The notes under the pieces are model-generated. The model did not search any database. It was not told where the DNA came from and was given only the letters and a program-made list of their open reading frames with translations. DNA of 64,000 bases, taken from positions 16,919 to 80,918 of the forward strand of contig JADJTK010000027.1 in the NCBI GenBank assembly GCA_016711225.1, read 5' to 3'. The translations under genes and the position numbers were made by a program. The number at the start of each line of letters is the position of its first letter. Positions within the stretch are counted from its first letter, which is position 1. This document shows positions 52,275 through 61,714 of the stretch, piece by piece. The stretch is from Opitutaceae bacterium. GTDB lineage: Bacteria; Verrucomicrobiota; Verrucomicrobiia; Opitutales; Opitutaceae.

Positions 52275-52305
52275 CAAAAAAGGGCCGGCACAAGGCCGGC
52301 CCTTC
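52275..52305 (-). terminator. Rho-independent terminator of the aldose epimerase gene
   Basis: On the minus strand AAGGGCCGGC and GCCGGCCCTT enclose a five-base loop and are followed by a T-run (plus-strand A-run 52275-52281). It lies 26 bases beyond the stop of the epimerase. Confidence 0.9.
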
Positions 52306-52330
52306 ATACTCAAGAATTGAACCTTGCCGC

Positions 52331-53476
52331 TTACTTCGCGCTGAAACGATACACAGTCACGGTCGAGTAGACTTCGCCGGGGCGGAGCACCGTCGACGGG
52401 AACTTCGGCTGATTGATCGAGTCCGGCGCGTGCTGGGTCTCCAGGCAGAAGCCGGTGCGATACTGGTAGGTCTTGCCGTTCTTGCCGACGAGCGTGCCGT
52501 CGAGGAAGTTGCCGGCGTAGAATTGCAGGTCGGGCTCCTGGGTCCAGACTTCCATCACGCGGCCGGTGGTCGGCTCGTACACGGTGGCGGCGAGTTCGAG
52601 GTCCTTGGCCGTCTTGCGATCGAGCACCCAGTTGTGGTCAAAGCCGGGGCCGTACTTGATCTGCTGGTTGTCGGCATTGATGTTCTTGCCCATCGCGGTG
52701 GGGGTGAGGAAGTCGAACGGCGTGCCGGCGACCGGGGCGAGTTCGCCGGTCGGGATCAGGCCCGCATTCACCGGGGTGGTCTTGCTGCCGTTGATGGTGA
52801 GCAGGTGGCCGAGGATGTCGCCGTTGCCGTCGCCGCGCAGGTTGTAGTAATTGTGCTGGGTCAGGTTGATCGGCGTGGCCTTGTCGGTGGTGGCGCGGTA
52901 CTCGATCTTGAGCTCATTGGCGTTGGTGAGCCAATAGGTGACCGTGACGTCGAGATTGCCGGGGAAGCCCTCCTCGCCATCCGGGCTCACGCGGTGGAGC
53001 TTGAGGCCCGGAGCGTTGTCCTTGATGACGGGCTCGGCCTGCCAGAGGACCTTGTCGAAGCCGGCGATGCCGCCGTGGAGGTTGCAGGGGATCTCGCCGG
53101 GCTTGTCGTTGAGCGCGAGCGTGTAGGTCTTGCCGTCGAGGGTGAACTTGCCGTGGGCGATGCGGTTGCCCACCCGGCCGATGAGGGCGCCGAAGTACGG
53201 GGTCTTGGCGATGTACTCGTCGACAGTATTGAAGCCGAGCAGGATGTCGCCGAGCTTGCCGCTACTGTCGGGCACGAAGAGGCGGGTCATGATCCCGCCG
53301 TAGTTGGTGATGTCGGTGGTCAGGCCGTTGGCGTTGGTCAGCGTGTAGAGCATGACCGGTTCGCCGGCCTTCGTCTGGCCGAATTCGCGCATCGCGACCG
53401 TGGACGGAGCGGCCGACCAGAGCGTCGACCCGAGGGTAGTGGCAGCAATGATGCCAAGGAGGGGTTTGAGGTTCAT
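52331..53476 (-). CDS. galM: Exported aldose 1-epimerase
   Basis: 381 residues. The first 28 form a signal peptide (MNLKPLLGIIAATTLGSTLWSA). Mutarotase beta-sandwich: FGALIGRVGNRIAHGKF, LTQHNYYNLRGDG with a catalytic His, GFDHNWVLD, and the general-base Glu in FCLETQHAPDSINQP. It interconverts alpha and beta sugar anomers, here probably in the periplasm, ahead of the symporter. Faces araB divergently and ends at its own terminator. Confidence 0.92.
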   Translation of the reverse strand: MNLKPLLGIIAATTLGSTLWSAAPSTVAMREFGQTKAGEPVMLYTLTNANGLTTDITNYGGIMTRLFVPDSSGKLGDILLGFNTVDEYIAKTPYFGALIGRVGNRIAHGKFTLDGKTYTLALNDKPGEIPCNLHGGIAGFDKVLWQAEPVIKDNAPGLKLHRVSPDGEEGFPGNLDVTVTYWLTNANELKIEYRATTDKATPINLTQHNYYNLRGDGNGDILGHLLTINGSKTTPVNAGLIPTGELAPVAGTPFDFLTPTAMGKNINADNQQIKYGPGFDHNWVLDRKTAKDLELAATVYEPTTGRVMEVWTQEPDLQFYAGNFLDGTLVGKNGKTYQYRTGFCLETQHAPDSINQPKFPSTVLRPGEVYSTVTVYRFSAK

Positions 53477-53538
53477 AGGGTAGGCTGCTTGCTAGGACGC
53501 CTGCCCCGGGAACACAAACCTCGTCGGGGCGAAACCTA

Positions 53539-53669
53539 CTTGACCGTAAACCTGCGCCCCGGGCCCAAGCTCGCCTCTCGGTTCCGGCGCGGGGCGTTTC
53601 CCGCCGGTGGACGGCCATCCACTCCCGGACCGGCGGGCTTGACTGTCAAGCCCGCCGGCCGTTTACGGC
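53539..53669 (+). promoter_or_regulatory. Composite operator/promoter region in the galM-araB gap
   Basis: GGGCTTGACTGTCAAGCCC (53635-53653) is a perfect 19-base palindrome. With TTTAC at 53662-53666 it repeats the spacing found at 49875-49904. CTTGACCGTAAACC (53539-53552) and GTTTACGG (53661-53668) add an inverted pair spanning the region. Confidence 0.55.
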
Positions 53670-53847
53670 ATCAGCCTCCGCCCCGAAACTACCCTCCGTC
53701 CCAACCGGACACGCCCCCCCAGCGTATCCTCCTCACCCGCCTCGCGCGTCGGTGAGGACGGCATCGGTCCGATACGTCCCATCCGGCCCATTCCCTCGCC
53801 CCTCTGCCCTCTATCTTCTGCGTTCTTCATTCTCACCTTCTTCCACC

Positions 53848-55506
53848 ATGTTCACCCTCGGCATCGACTACGGCACCAATTCTGTGCGCGCGCTCCTCGT
53901 CCGCTGCGCCAACGGCCAGGAAATTGCCTCCTGCGTCGTCAACTACCCCTCCGGCCAGCAGGGCATCCTGCTCGACCCGAAGGATCACCACCTCGCCCGC
54001 CAGCATCCCGGCGACTACCTGCTCGGCCTCGAGAAGAGTGTGAAGGGCGCGCTCGCCCAGGCGAAGAAGGTCAAAGGCTTCTCGCCCTCCGCCGTCGTCG
54101 GCATCGGCGTGGATACAACCGGCTCCAGCCCGATCCCAGTCGACAAGACCAACGTCCCGCTCGCGCTCAACAAGAAGTGGGCCAAGAACCTCGCCGCGCA
54201 GTGCTGGCTCTGGAAGGACCACACCAGCTGGCGCGAGGCCGCCCAGATCACCGAGCTCGCCGCCAAGCACCGCCCGCAGTTCCTCGCCAAGTGCGGCAAC
54301 ACCTACTCCTCGGAGTGGTGGTGGTCCAAGATCTGGCACTGCCGCAACGTCGCCCCGAAAGTCTTCGACGCCGCGTACTCATGGGTTGAGCTCTGCGACT
54401 GGGTGCCCGCCGTGCTCGCCGGCGTCACCGATCCGGTGCAGGTGAAACGCGGCGTCTGCGCCGCCGGCCACAAGGCGATGTATTGCGCCGAATGGGGCGG
54501 CCTGCCCGACAAGGAGTTTCTCGCCCTGCTCGACCCGGCCCTCGCCGAACTGCGCGACCGCCTCTACACCGAGGCCCACGACGCCAGCACCGCCGCCGGC
54601 GCACTCTGCCCCGACTGGGCCAAGAAGCTCGGCCTGCCCGCCGGCATCCCCATCGCCATCGGCGAATTCGACGTCCATTACGGCGCCATCGGCTGCGGCG
54701 TCACCGAAGGCACCCTCGTCAAGGTCATCGGCACCTCCACCTGCGACTGCGGCGTGGTCTCCGCCGCAAAGACCGTGCCCGACATCCCCGGCATCTGCGG
54801 CATCGTGAAGGGCGCGATCCTGCCCGACTACTACGGCATCGAGGCCGGCCAGTCCGCCGTGGGCGACATCTTCAAATGGTGGGTCGAGGGCGTCTGCCGC
54901 GGCGACGCCTCCCTGCACGCCAAGCTCGGCGCCGAGGTCGCCAAACAGAAGCCCGGCCAAAGCGGCCTACTCGCCCTGGACTGGAACAACGGCAATCGCA
55001 CCATCCTCGTCGACCAGCGCCTCACCGGCCTGCTCCTCGGCCAGACGCTGCACACCTCCTCCGCCGAGATCTACCGCGCGCTGCTCGAGGCCACCGCCTT
55101 CGGCGCCCGCGCCATCATCGAGCGGATCCGCGAATACGGCGTCCCGCTCGACCGCATCGTCTGCGCCGGCGGCATCGCCCGCAAGGATCCGCTGCTCATG
55201 CAGATCTATGCCGACGTCACCGGTTGCACCATGCTCGTCGCCGGTTCCTCGCAGGCCTGCGCGCTCGGCTCGGCCGTCGCCGCCGCCGTGCTCGCCGGGG
55301 CGCACAAGGATTTCGCCACCGCGCAGCGCAAGATGACCTCGCTCGAGAAGAAGCAATACCGACCGATCGCCGCGAATCGCAAAACCTACGACGAACTCTA
55401 CGCGCTCTATCGCCAGCTCCACGACGCCTTCGGTGGGCGCAACCCGACCTCCGACCTCGGCCAAGTGATGAAGCAGCTCCTCACGATCAAAGAAGCCGCC
55501 AACTGA
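53848..55506 (+). CDS. araB: L-ribulokinase
   Basis: 552 residues from the ATG at 53848; the leader (CACCTTCTTCCACC) lacks a Shine-Dalgarno sequence. FGGY kinase: TLGIDYGTNSVRALLVRC, VGIGVDTTGSSPIPVD, YSSEWWWSKIWH, the phosphate segment KVIGTSTCDC, and VCAGGIARKDPLLMQIYADV. AraB phosphorylates L-ribulose. The araA gene follows after 177 bases of repeat-containing DNA. Ribulokinase rather than xylulokinase is indicated by the SVRA motif, size and araA/araD neighbours. Confidence 0.93.
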   Translation: MFTLGIDYGTNSVRALLVRCANGQEIASCVVNYPSGQQGILLDPKDHHLARQHPGDYLLGLEKSVKGALAQAKKVKGFSPSAVVGIGVDTTGSSPIPVDKTNVPLALNKKWAKNLAAQCWLWKDHTSWREAAQITELAAKHRPQFLAKCGNTYSSEWWWSKIWHCRNVAPKVFDAAYSWVELCDWVPAVLAGVTDPVQVKRGVCAAGHKAMYCAEWGGLPDKEFLALLDPALAELRDRLYTEAHDASTAAGALCPDWAKKLGLPAGIPIAIGEFDVHYGAIGCGVTEGTLVKVIGTSTCDCGVVSAAKTVPDIPGICGIVKGAILPDYYGIEAGQSAVGDIFKWWVEGVCRGDASLHAKLGAEVAKQKPGQSGLLALDWNNGNRTILVDQRLTGLLLGQTLHTSSAEIYRALLEATAFGARAIIERIREYGVPLDRIVCAGGIARKDPLLMQIYADVTGCTMLVAGSSQACALGSAVAAAVLAGAHKDFATAQRKMTSLEKKQYRPIAANRKTYDELYALYRQLHDAFGGRNPTSDLGQVMKQLLTIKEAAN

Positions 55507-55519
55507 AACGTCACGATTC

Positions 55520-55640
55520 AATCCCCGAACAGAACACAGAGCGCACAGAGAGAAGAGGAGCCCACAGAGGACAGCACCAGATAGCCAAATACTACTCCGT
55601 GCGCTCCTCCCCCTCTTCCGTCCCTCTGTGATCCTCTCCG
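55520..55640. repeat. Inverted CACAGAG-type repeats between araB and araA
   Basis: ACACAGAGCGCACAGAGAGA and CCCACAGAGGACAGC (left) face CCCTCTGTGATCCTCTCC (right). The same family borders the truncated peptidase at 21553-21681. Its presence inside a probable operon is notable. Confidence 0.65.
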
Positions 55641-55683
55641 ATCTGACTTCCCTCATTCTTTCATTCCCTCACGCCCCTTCTCC

Positions 55684-57198
55684 ATGAACTCCATCGCCAC
55701 TCCCGTCATCTGGTTCGTCTGCGGCTCGCAGCATCTCTACGGCCCCGGTCCGCTCAAGCAGGTCGCCGCCAACGCCACCGAGGTCGCCCAAGCCCTCGCC
55801 GCCGCCAAGAAGCTGCCGTTGAAGACCGTCTTCAAGGCCCTCGTCACCACCCCCGACGAGATCACGCGCGTCTGCCTCGAGGCCAACGCCGACGCCAACT
55901 GCGCCGGCCTCGTGCTCTGGATGCACACCTTCTCGCCGTCCAAGATGTGGATCCGCGGCCTCACCGCCCTGCAGAAGCCCTTCGTCCACCTCCACACCCA
56001 GTTCAACCGCGATCTGCCCTGGAGCACGATCGACATGGACTTCATGAACCTCAACCAGGCCGCCCACGGCGACCGTGAGGCCGGGTTCATCCACACGCGC
56101 ATGCGCCTCGGCCGCAAGGTCGTCGTCGGCCACTGGTCGGATCCGGAAGTCCAGGACCGCCTCGGCGCCTGGATGCGCGCCGCCCGCGCCTGGCACGACT
56201 GGCAGGGCGCCAAGTTCGCCCGCTTCGGCGACAACATGCGCCAGGTCGCCGTGACCGAGGGCGACAAGGTCTCCGCCGAGATGAAATTCGGCTTCGCCGT
56301 CAACGGCTATGGCATCGGCGACCTCGTCGCCAAGATCTCCGACGCCGCGATCGACGAGAAGGCCGTCGACGCCCTCTGCGCCGTGTACGAGAAAACCTAC
56401 ACCGTGGCCAAGGAACTCCGCAAGGGCGGCGCCCGCCACGACTCGCTCCGCTACAGCGCCCGCATCGAGCTCGGCCTGCGCGCCTTCCTCGAGGAGGGCG
56501 GCTTCAAGGGCTTCACCACCACCTTCGAGGATCTCCACGGGCTGCGTCAGCTCCCCGGCCTCGCCGTGCAACGCCTCATGGCCGATGGCTACGGCTTCGG
56601 CGCCGAAGGCGACTGGAAGACCGCCGCACTGCTGCGCGCGATGAAGGTCATGGCCGAAGGCCTCAAGGGTGGCACCTCGTTCATGGAGGACTACACCTAC
56701 CACATGTCGCCCAAGGGCCACCAGGTACTCGGCTCGCACATGCTCGAAGTCTGCCCGACCATCGCCGCCACCAAGCCGACGGTGGAGATCCATCCTCTCG
56801 GTATCGGCGGCAAGGAGGACCCCGTGCGTATGGTGTTCGACGCCCCCGCCGGCCCCGCGCTCAACGCCTCGCTCGTCGACCTCGGCAACCGCTTCCGCCT
56901 GATCGTGAACGAAGTCACCGCGGTGAAGACGCCGAAGCTGCCCAAGCTCCCCGTCGCCCGCGCGGTGTGGGAATGCCAGCCCGACTTCAAGACCGCCTGC
57001 GGCTGTTGGATCCTCGCCGGCGGTGCGCACCACACCGGCTACAGCTACTGCGTCACCAGCGAGATGCTCGAGGACTTCGCGACCATCGCCGGTATCGAAC
57101 TCGTCAAGATCGACGCCGACACCCGCCTCGGCGAATTCAAGCAAACCCTGCGCAACAACGAGGTCTACTATCACCTCGCCCAAGGATTCCGGGCCTGA
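55684..57198 (+). CDS. araA: L-arabinose isomerase
   Basis: 504 residues. WFVCGSQHLYGPGPLKQV opens the protein. FVHLHTQFNRDLPWSTIDMDFMNLNQAAHGDREAGF is the diagnostic middle block. Metal ligands are the Glu in FMEDYTYH, the Glu in HMLEVCPT, the His in EIHPLGIG and the His in GGAHHTGYS. It converts L-arabinose to L-ribulose, the substrate of AraB. Length and order are normal. Confidence 0.95.
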   Translation: MNSIATPVIWFVCGSQHLYGPGPLKQVAANATEVAQALAAAKKLPLKTVFKALVTTPDEITRVCLEANADANCAGLVLWMHTFSPSKMWIRGLTALQKPFVHLHTQFNRDLPWSTIDMDFMNLNQAAHGDREAGFIHTRMRLGRKVVVGHWSDPEVQDRLGAWMRAARAWHDWQGAKFARFGDNMRQVAVTEGDKVSAEMKFGFAVNGYGIGDLVAKISDAAIDEKAVDALCAVYEKTYTVAKELRKGGARHDSLRYSARIELGLRAFLEEGGFKGFTTTFEDLHGLRQLPGLAVQRLMADGYGFGAEGDWKTAALLRAMKVMAEGLKGGTSFMEDYTYHMSPKGHQVLGSHMLEVCPTIAATKPTVEIHPLGIGGKEDPVRMVFDAPAGPALNASLVDLGNRFRLIVNEVTAVKTPKLPKLPVARAVWECQPDFKTACGCWILAGGAHHTGYSYCVTSEMLEDFATIAGIELVKIDADTRLGEFKQTLRNNEVYYHLAQGFRA

Positions 57199-57218
57199 GG
57201 CTAGCGCACGCTTCCGAA

Positions 57219-57272
57219 GGTGGACCGCGTTAACCTCAACGCGGTCGGACGGGATTGAGGTCAATCCCGTCC
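57219..57272. repeat. Tandem GGTGGACCGCG and GACGGGATTGAGG palindromes
   Basis: GGTGGACCGCGTTAACCTCA then CGCGGTCG, followed by GACGGGATTGAGG then TCAATCCCGTCC. The first is the family found inside the TPR protein gene at 19077 and, decayed, at 5904. Confidence 0.75.
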
Positions 57273-57443
57273 ATCCGCCCGAGGGAGGCCAAACGATGAG
57301 GCAGCCCCGATGAAGGGCACCGCCACGCGTTCTTCCACGCGAAGAACAGAGGGCTGGCGCCGCCGCCGTCACCCAACGTCTGCGACAAAGCTCGGCGCTC
57401 CAGCGTTGCCCTCACTTCCTCCGCCGGACACTCCTCTGATCAT

Positions 57444-57905
57444 ATGAAGAGACTCCGCCAAGTCGCCGTAGTGTTGTTCGTGCTCGGAGTCGCAGCCAAC
57501 GCGCACGCCATCCCGATCACTCCGGCCAAGGTGCATTTCGAGAGGGTTGTGATGATTCTCATCACTCCAATCGCGTTCAAGGGTGCGATTCTCGCTCTAT
57601 TCGCGCCATGCCAGCCACGAATTCCGGCGCTTCTCCGCGCATTCGGAATCGCCTTCGTGGGCACATCCATCTGGCTGCAACTTGCGGTCTCGTTTCCGGC
57701 CGATTCGTTTGATGTCGCGGCTCTGGTCTGCGCACTGCCGATTATCACCAGCGAGGTCTACCTCCTCCATTGGCTCAGCAACAAATACGATACCAAGCCC
57801 GCTAGTTGGCTGAGTTGTATCTTCAGCAACTTGGCCGCAAGCATGCTCGCATACTACATGGGAATGGTGAAAGCCGAGCACTTCGAAGCGATGATGCGCA
57901 TGTGA
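57444..57905 (+). CDS. Small multi-pass membrane protein of unknown function
   Basis: 153 residues. Possible signal or first helix at 7-24, then three or four hydrophobic helices (about 36-55, 66-88, 93-112, 125-142). No family was recognised. It sits between araA and araD on their strand but its codon use is looser and it is separated from both by repeat DNA (57219-57272 and 57917-57940), so it may be an insertion rather than part of the arabinose operon. Confidence 0.55.
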   Translation: MKRLRQVAVVLFVLGVAANAHAIPITPAKVHFERVVMILITPIAFKGAILALFAPCQPRIPALLRAFGIAFVGTSIWLQLAVSFPADSFDVAALVCALPIITSEVYLLHWLSNKYDTKPASWLSCIFSNLAASMLAYYMGMVKAEHFEAMMRM

Positions 57906-57916
57906 TCCACGCGCAG

Positions 57917-57940
57917 AATCGCCTGCAAGCACGCTCCTAC
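57917..57940 (-). repeat. REP-like palindrome, GTAGGAGC family
   Basis: Reversed copy (AATCGCCTGCAAGCACGCTC then CTAC) of the element clustered at 17072-17226. Confidence 0.75.
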
Positions 57941-58131
57941 CACAGACACCGAACCGCCCCTCCCCCTTTCTGCGTCCATCTGCGGTTCCCACTTCCGTTC
58001 CAACCTTAAGCACTAGGCATCCCTCCCATCTCCGCCCCTTGTCACTTGGACCTTGTTACTTGGCACTTCTCCGCCTCCGCCCTCCGTCTACTCGCTACTC
58101 ACTACTCGCTACCTTTTTCCTCCCACTCCCC

Positions 58132-58833
58132 ATGCTCACCGAACTCAAACGCGAAGCCTACGAGGCCAACCTCGCCCTGCCCAAGCACGGGCTCATCAAC
58201 CTCACCTTCGGCAACGCCTCCGCCATCGACCGCGCCAAGGGCATCTTCGCCATCAAGCCCAGCGGCGTCGACTACACCGCCCTCAAGCCCGACGACATGG
58301 TCCTCGTCGACCTCGACGGCAAGATCGTCGAGGGCACGCTGCGCCCCTCGTCCGATACCCCCACGCACCGCCGGCTCTTCCTCGCCTTCCCGTCCATCGG
58401 CGGCGTCGTGCACACCCATTCCTCGCACGCCACCTCCTTCGCGCAGGCCGGCCGCGAGATCCCGATCTTCGGCACCACCCACGCCGACTACTTCTTTGGC
58501 AACATCCCCGTCACCCGCAAGATGACCGCGGCCGAGATCGGTGGCGGTGCTTACGAATGGGAGACGGGCAACGTCATCCTCGAGCGCTTCGCCGCCGGCC
58601 CGCTCGACCCGGCCGATTTCCCCGCCGTGCTCGTGAACCGCCACGCCCCCTTCACCTGGGGACCGACGGTCGCGAAGGCCGTCGAGGTCGCCGTCGCCGT
58701 CGAGTGCATCGCGCACATGGCGCTGATGTCGCTCCAACTCCAGCCGGACCTGCCCACCATCGAGACCGAGCTGCTCAACAAGCATTTCAAGCGCAAGCAC
58801 GGCCCCGGTGCCTACTACGGCCAGCCGAAATGA
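58132..58833 (+). CDS. araD: L-ribulose-5-phosphate 4-epimerase
   Basis: 233 residues from the ATG at 58132. Class II aldolase/AraD family: LINLTFGNASAIDR, IKPSGVDYTALKPDDMV, GGVVHTHSSHATSFAQ with two zinc His, and VLVNRHAPFTWG with the third. It turns L-ribulose 5-phosphate into D-xylulose 5-phosphate. An alternative upstream ATG at 58039 would translate a degenerate tandem-repeat leader (CTACTCGCTACTCA units, 58087-58115) and is rejected. Confidence 0.93.
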   Translation: MLTELKREAYEANLALPKHGLINLTFGNASAIDRAKGIFAIKPSGVDYTALKPDDMVLVDLDGKIVEGTLRPSSDTPTHRRLFLAFPSIGGVVHTHSSHATSFAQAGREIPIFGTTHADYFFGNIPVTRKMTAAEIGGGAYEWETGNVILERFAAGPLDPADFPAVLVNRHAPFTWGPTVAKAVEVAVAVECIAHMALMSLQLQPDLPTIETELLNKHFKRKHGPGAYYGQPK

Positions 58834-58842
58834 TCCTCCGCC

Positions 58843-58896
58843 CGTAGCGGAACGGCTTCCCGTTCCGTGCGGAAGCGAAGCGCTTCCGCTACGCGG
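58843..58896. repeat. Double palindrome GTAGCGGAACGG...CCGCTACGCGG
   Basis: GGAACGGCTTCCCGTTCC and GGAAGCGAAGCGCTTCC stand in a row, with outer arms CGTAGCGG and CCGCTACG pairing over the whole unit. Located 10 bases after the araD stop. It could terminate the operon. Confidence 0.7.
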
Positions 58897-59119
58897 AGAA
58901 TAGTCCAGACGGTCGCGACACACCCTAACGCCCGGCGTTCAGCGGGCCCCTTCCCACCGCCCCGAAGGCGATCAACCCAAGGGCCCCATTCAGAATTTCG
59001 CCCAGTGGCGAAACCCATTAGTGGTTCACCCTCTCCAAAAGGAGCCGCTGCCCCTCCCCCTCTCCGATTCTTGGTCAAAGCACCCCGTTGCCGAGCCCCA
59101 GCCCGAACCCCCTCCTCCG

Positions 59120-61714
59120 ATGCACTCCCCGACCCGCTTCCTCCCGCTCCTCGCGGCGCTTCTCGTCCTCCAGCCGCTCGCGGCCGCCACTGAGGCGCCG
59201 CTCCCCTACCTCGATCTCAGCCAGCCCCAGCCCAAGCGGATCGACGATCTCATCGCCCGCATGACGCTTGAAGAGAAGGCGTCGTTGATGAGCAACACCA
59301 CGCCCGGCGTGCCCCGGCTCGGCATCCCGAAGTACAACTGGTGGAGCGAGGCGCTGCACGGCGTGGCCAACGCCGGCTATGCCACCGTATTCCCACAGGC
59401 CATCGGCTTGGCCGCCATGTGGGACGAGTCGCTGCACCACGAAATCGCGACGACCATCGGCGTCGAGGGCCGGGCGAAGTTCAACGGCTACAAGGGCACG
59501 CCCGAGGAAGGACTCATCTTCCGCGGCCTCACCTTCTGGTCGCCCAACATCAATATCTTCCGCGATCCGCGCTGGGGCCGCGGCCAGGAGACCTACGGCG
59601 AGGACCCCTTCCTGACGGCCCGCCTCGGCGTCGCCTTCGTACGCGGCCTGCAAGGCGACAACCCCGACTACCTCGTGGCGGCAGCCTGCGCCAAGCACTT
59701 CGCCGTGCACAGCGGGCCCGAGCCGCTGCGCCATGTCTTCGACGCCTCGCCGTCACCGGCCGACCTCTACGAGACCTACCTGCCGGCCTTCGAGGCCCTC
59801 GTGCACGAGGGCAAGGTCGAGATCGTGATGACCGCCTACAACGCCCTCCACGGCATTCCGTGCTCGGTCCACCCCCTGCTGTACCAGCTACTCGCACGCT
59901 GGGGCTTCGACGGCCATGTGACCTCCGATTGCGGCTCGGTCGCCGACCTCAGCCGCACCTACAAATGGGCGGCCGATGATGCCACCGCGGATGCGCTGAC
60001 GCTCCGCGCTGGGATGAATGTGCGCTGCGGCTTCGAACCGACCGCCCTTGTCGAGGCCGTCCACCGCGGGTTGATCGCGGAGGCCGAACTCGACCAACGG
60101 CTTCACGACCTCCTGCGCACGATGTTCCGTCTCGGCTTCTTCGATCCGAAGGACCGCGTCCCCTTCAACCGGATCGCCCCGACCGAGAACGACACGCCCG
60201 CCCACGGCGCCCTCGCCCATCAAGCGGCGCGCAAGTCCATGGTCCTGCTCAAGAACGACGGGGTGCTTCCCTTGCGCCCGGCGGCCCTGCGCCGGGTGGC
60301 CGTGATCGGCCCCAACGCCACCTCGGTGCCCGCACTGCTTGGCAACTACAACGGGGAACCCTCCGCGCCGGTGACAATTCTCGCCGGCCTCAAGACCGCG
60401 CTCGAACCCGCCGGCGTGCAGGTCGACTACGCACACGGCTGCGATTACGCGACCCGCCCGACCACCTGGCGGCTCATTCCTCAGCCCTGGTTCCAGGGCG
60501 AGTTCTACGCCAACCGCGAACTCCGGGGTGAGCCCGCCGCCCGCGACTACGACCGCCCGTTGTGCTTCTCCTGCCGCGCCGCGAAGCCCCTGAAGCCGCT
60601 GCCGGCCGGCGTACCGGACCGCGATGTTTCCGTGCGCTGGAAAGGTCAGCTCCAGACCACGCTCGCCGGGGAGTACCAGTTCCGCGTCCGGGGCCGCGGC
60701 GGCTGGAGGCTCCTGCTCGACGGCAAGACCGTCATCGATTCGTGGCAAAAGCCCGCCGGCGATGCGTCCGCCGAGCGCGCCGTCACCGGCACGGTCACGC
60801 TGGCGGAGAACACGTCGCTGCCCATTCATCTCGAATACATCCAGGGCGACGGGCCCATCCAAGTCGCACTCGAATGGATCACCCCGGCGGTGGGCGCGCC
60901 CGAGGCGGAAGCCCTGGCCGTGGCGAAGAACGCCGACGTGATTGTTTTCGTGGGCGGACTCTCCGCACAGCTCGAGGGTGAGGAGATGGAGGTCGACTAC
61001 GATGGCTTCACCGGCGGCGACCGACTCGGCATCGAACTACCGGAGTTGCAGCAGCGTCTGCTCGAGAAGCTCCACGCCACCGGCAAACCGGTCGTCTTCG
61101 TCAACCTGTCTGGCAGCGCCATCGCGATGCCCTGGGCGGCCGAGAACCTGAATGCCATCCTCCAGGCCTGGTACCCCGGCCAGGCCGGCGGCACCGCCGT
61201 CGCCGATGTGCTGCTCGGCACCTACAACCCGGCGGGCCGCCTGCCGCTGACGTTCTACCGCGCCACCGAGGATCTGCCCGACTTCAAGGACTACGCGATG
61301 GCCGGGCGCACGTATCGCTACTTCACCGGCAAGGCGCTCTTCCCCTTCGGCCACGGCCTCAGCTACACGCAGTTCGACTACACCAACTTGCGCGCCACGC
61401 CGAATGCGGACGGCAGCCTCACTGTGACGGTCGACCTCACCAACCGCGGCGCCCGCGACGGCGACGAGGTGGTACAACTCTACGCCGTGCCGCCCGCCGC
61501 CTCGCATCCCCGCGAAGCCCAATCGCTCTGCGGGTTCCGCCGAGTCCATCTCCCCAAAGGAGCCACCCAGACCGTGACCCTCACCGTGCCAACCACGGCC
61601 CTCCGGCGCTGGAGCGTCAAGAAGGGCGACTACGAGATCCCCAGCGGGGCATGGACGATCCGCGCCGGCGCCTCCTCCGCCGACCTTCGCCAGCAAGCCA
61701 CCGTCCAGCGCTAA
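59120..61714 (+). CDS. Exported GH3 glycosidase with PA14 insert
   Basis: 864 residues from the ATG at 59120 (MHSPTRFLPLLAALLVLQPLAA is the signal peptide). Domains: GH3 barrel with WWSEALHGVAN, FWSPNINIFRDPRWGRGQETYGEDP, CAKHFAVHSGPE and the nucleophile Asp in HVTSDCGSVADL. A second GH3 domain follows (KSMVLLKNDGVLPL, VIGPNA). A PA14 sugar-binding insert lies about residues 495-590 (VSVRWKGQL, YQFRVRGRGGWRLLLDG). The rest includes EGEEMEVDYDGFTGGDR and a C-terminal Fn3-like domain. The set is typical of beta-xylosidase/alpha-arabinosidase GH3 enzymes, fitting the arabinose genes; beta-glucosidase is the alternative. Confidence 0.9.
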   Translation: MHSPTRFLPLLAALLVLQPLAAATEAPLPYLDLSQPQPKRIDDLIARMTLEEKASLMSNTTPGVPRLGIPKYNWWSEALHGVANAGYATVFPQAIGLAAMWDESLHHEIATTIGVEGRAKFNGYKGTPEEGLIFRGLTFWSPNINIFRDPRWGRGQETYGEDPFLTARLGVAFVRGLQGDNPDYLVAAACAKHFAVHSGPEPLRHVFDASPSPADLYETYLPAFEALVHEGKVEIVMTAYNALHGIPCSVHPLLYQLLARWGFDGHVTSDCGSVADLSRTYKWAADDATADALTLRAGMNVRCGFEPTALVEAVHRGLIAEAELDQRLHDLLRTMFRLGFFDPKDRVPFNRIAPTENDTPAHGALAHQAARKSMVLLKNDGVLPLRPAALRRVAVIGPNATSVPALLGNYNGEPSAPVTILAGLKTALEPAGVQVDYAHGCDYATRPTTWRLIPQPWFQGEFYANRELRGEPAARDYDRPLCFSCRAAKPLKPLPAGVPDRDVSVRWKGQLQTTLAGEYQFRVRGRGGWRLLLDGKTVIDSWQKPAGDASAERAVTGTVTLAENTSLPIHLEYIQGDGPIQVALEWITPAVGAPEAEALAVAKNADVIVFVGGLSAQLEGEEMEVDYDGFTGGDRLGIELPELQQRLLEKLHATGKPVVFVNLSGSAIAMPWAAENLNAILQAWYPGQAGGTAVADVLLGTYNPAGRLPLTFYRATEDLPDFKDYAMAGRTYRYFTGKALFPFGHGLSYTQFDYTNLRATPNADGSLTVTVDLTNRGARDGDEVVQLYAVPPAASHPREAQSLCGFRRVHLPKGATQTVTLTVPTTALRRWSVKKGDYEIPSGAWTIRAGASSADLRQQATVQR

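Noticed and set aside
55669..57372. 567-residue minus-strand open frame opposite araA
   Set aside because: It mirrors araA, which has all family motifs. The composition (Val/Gly/Glu/Ala-rich) is the usual antisense shadow of a GC-rich gene.
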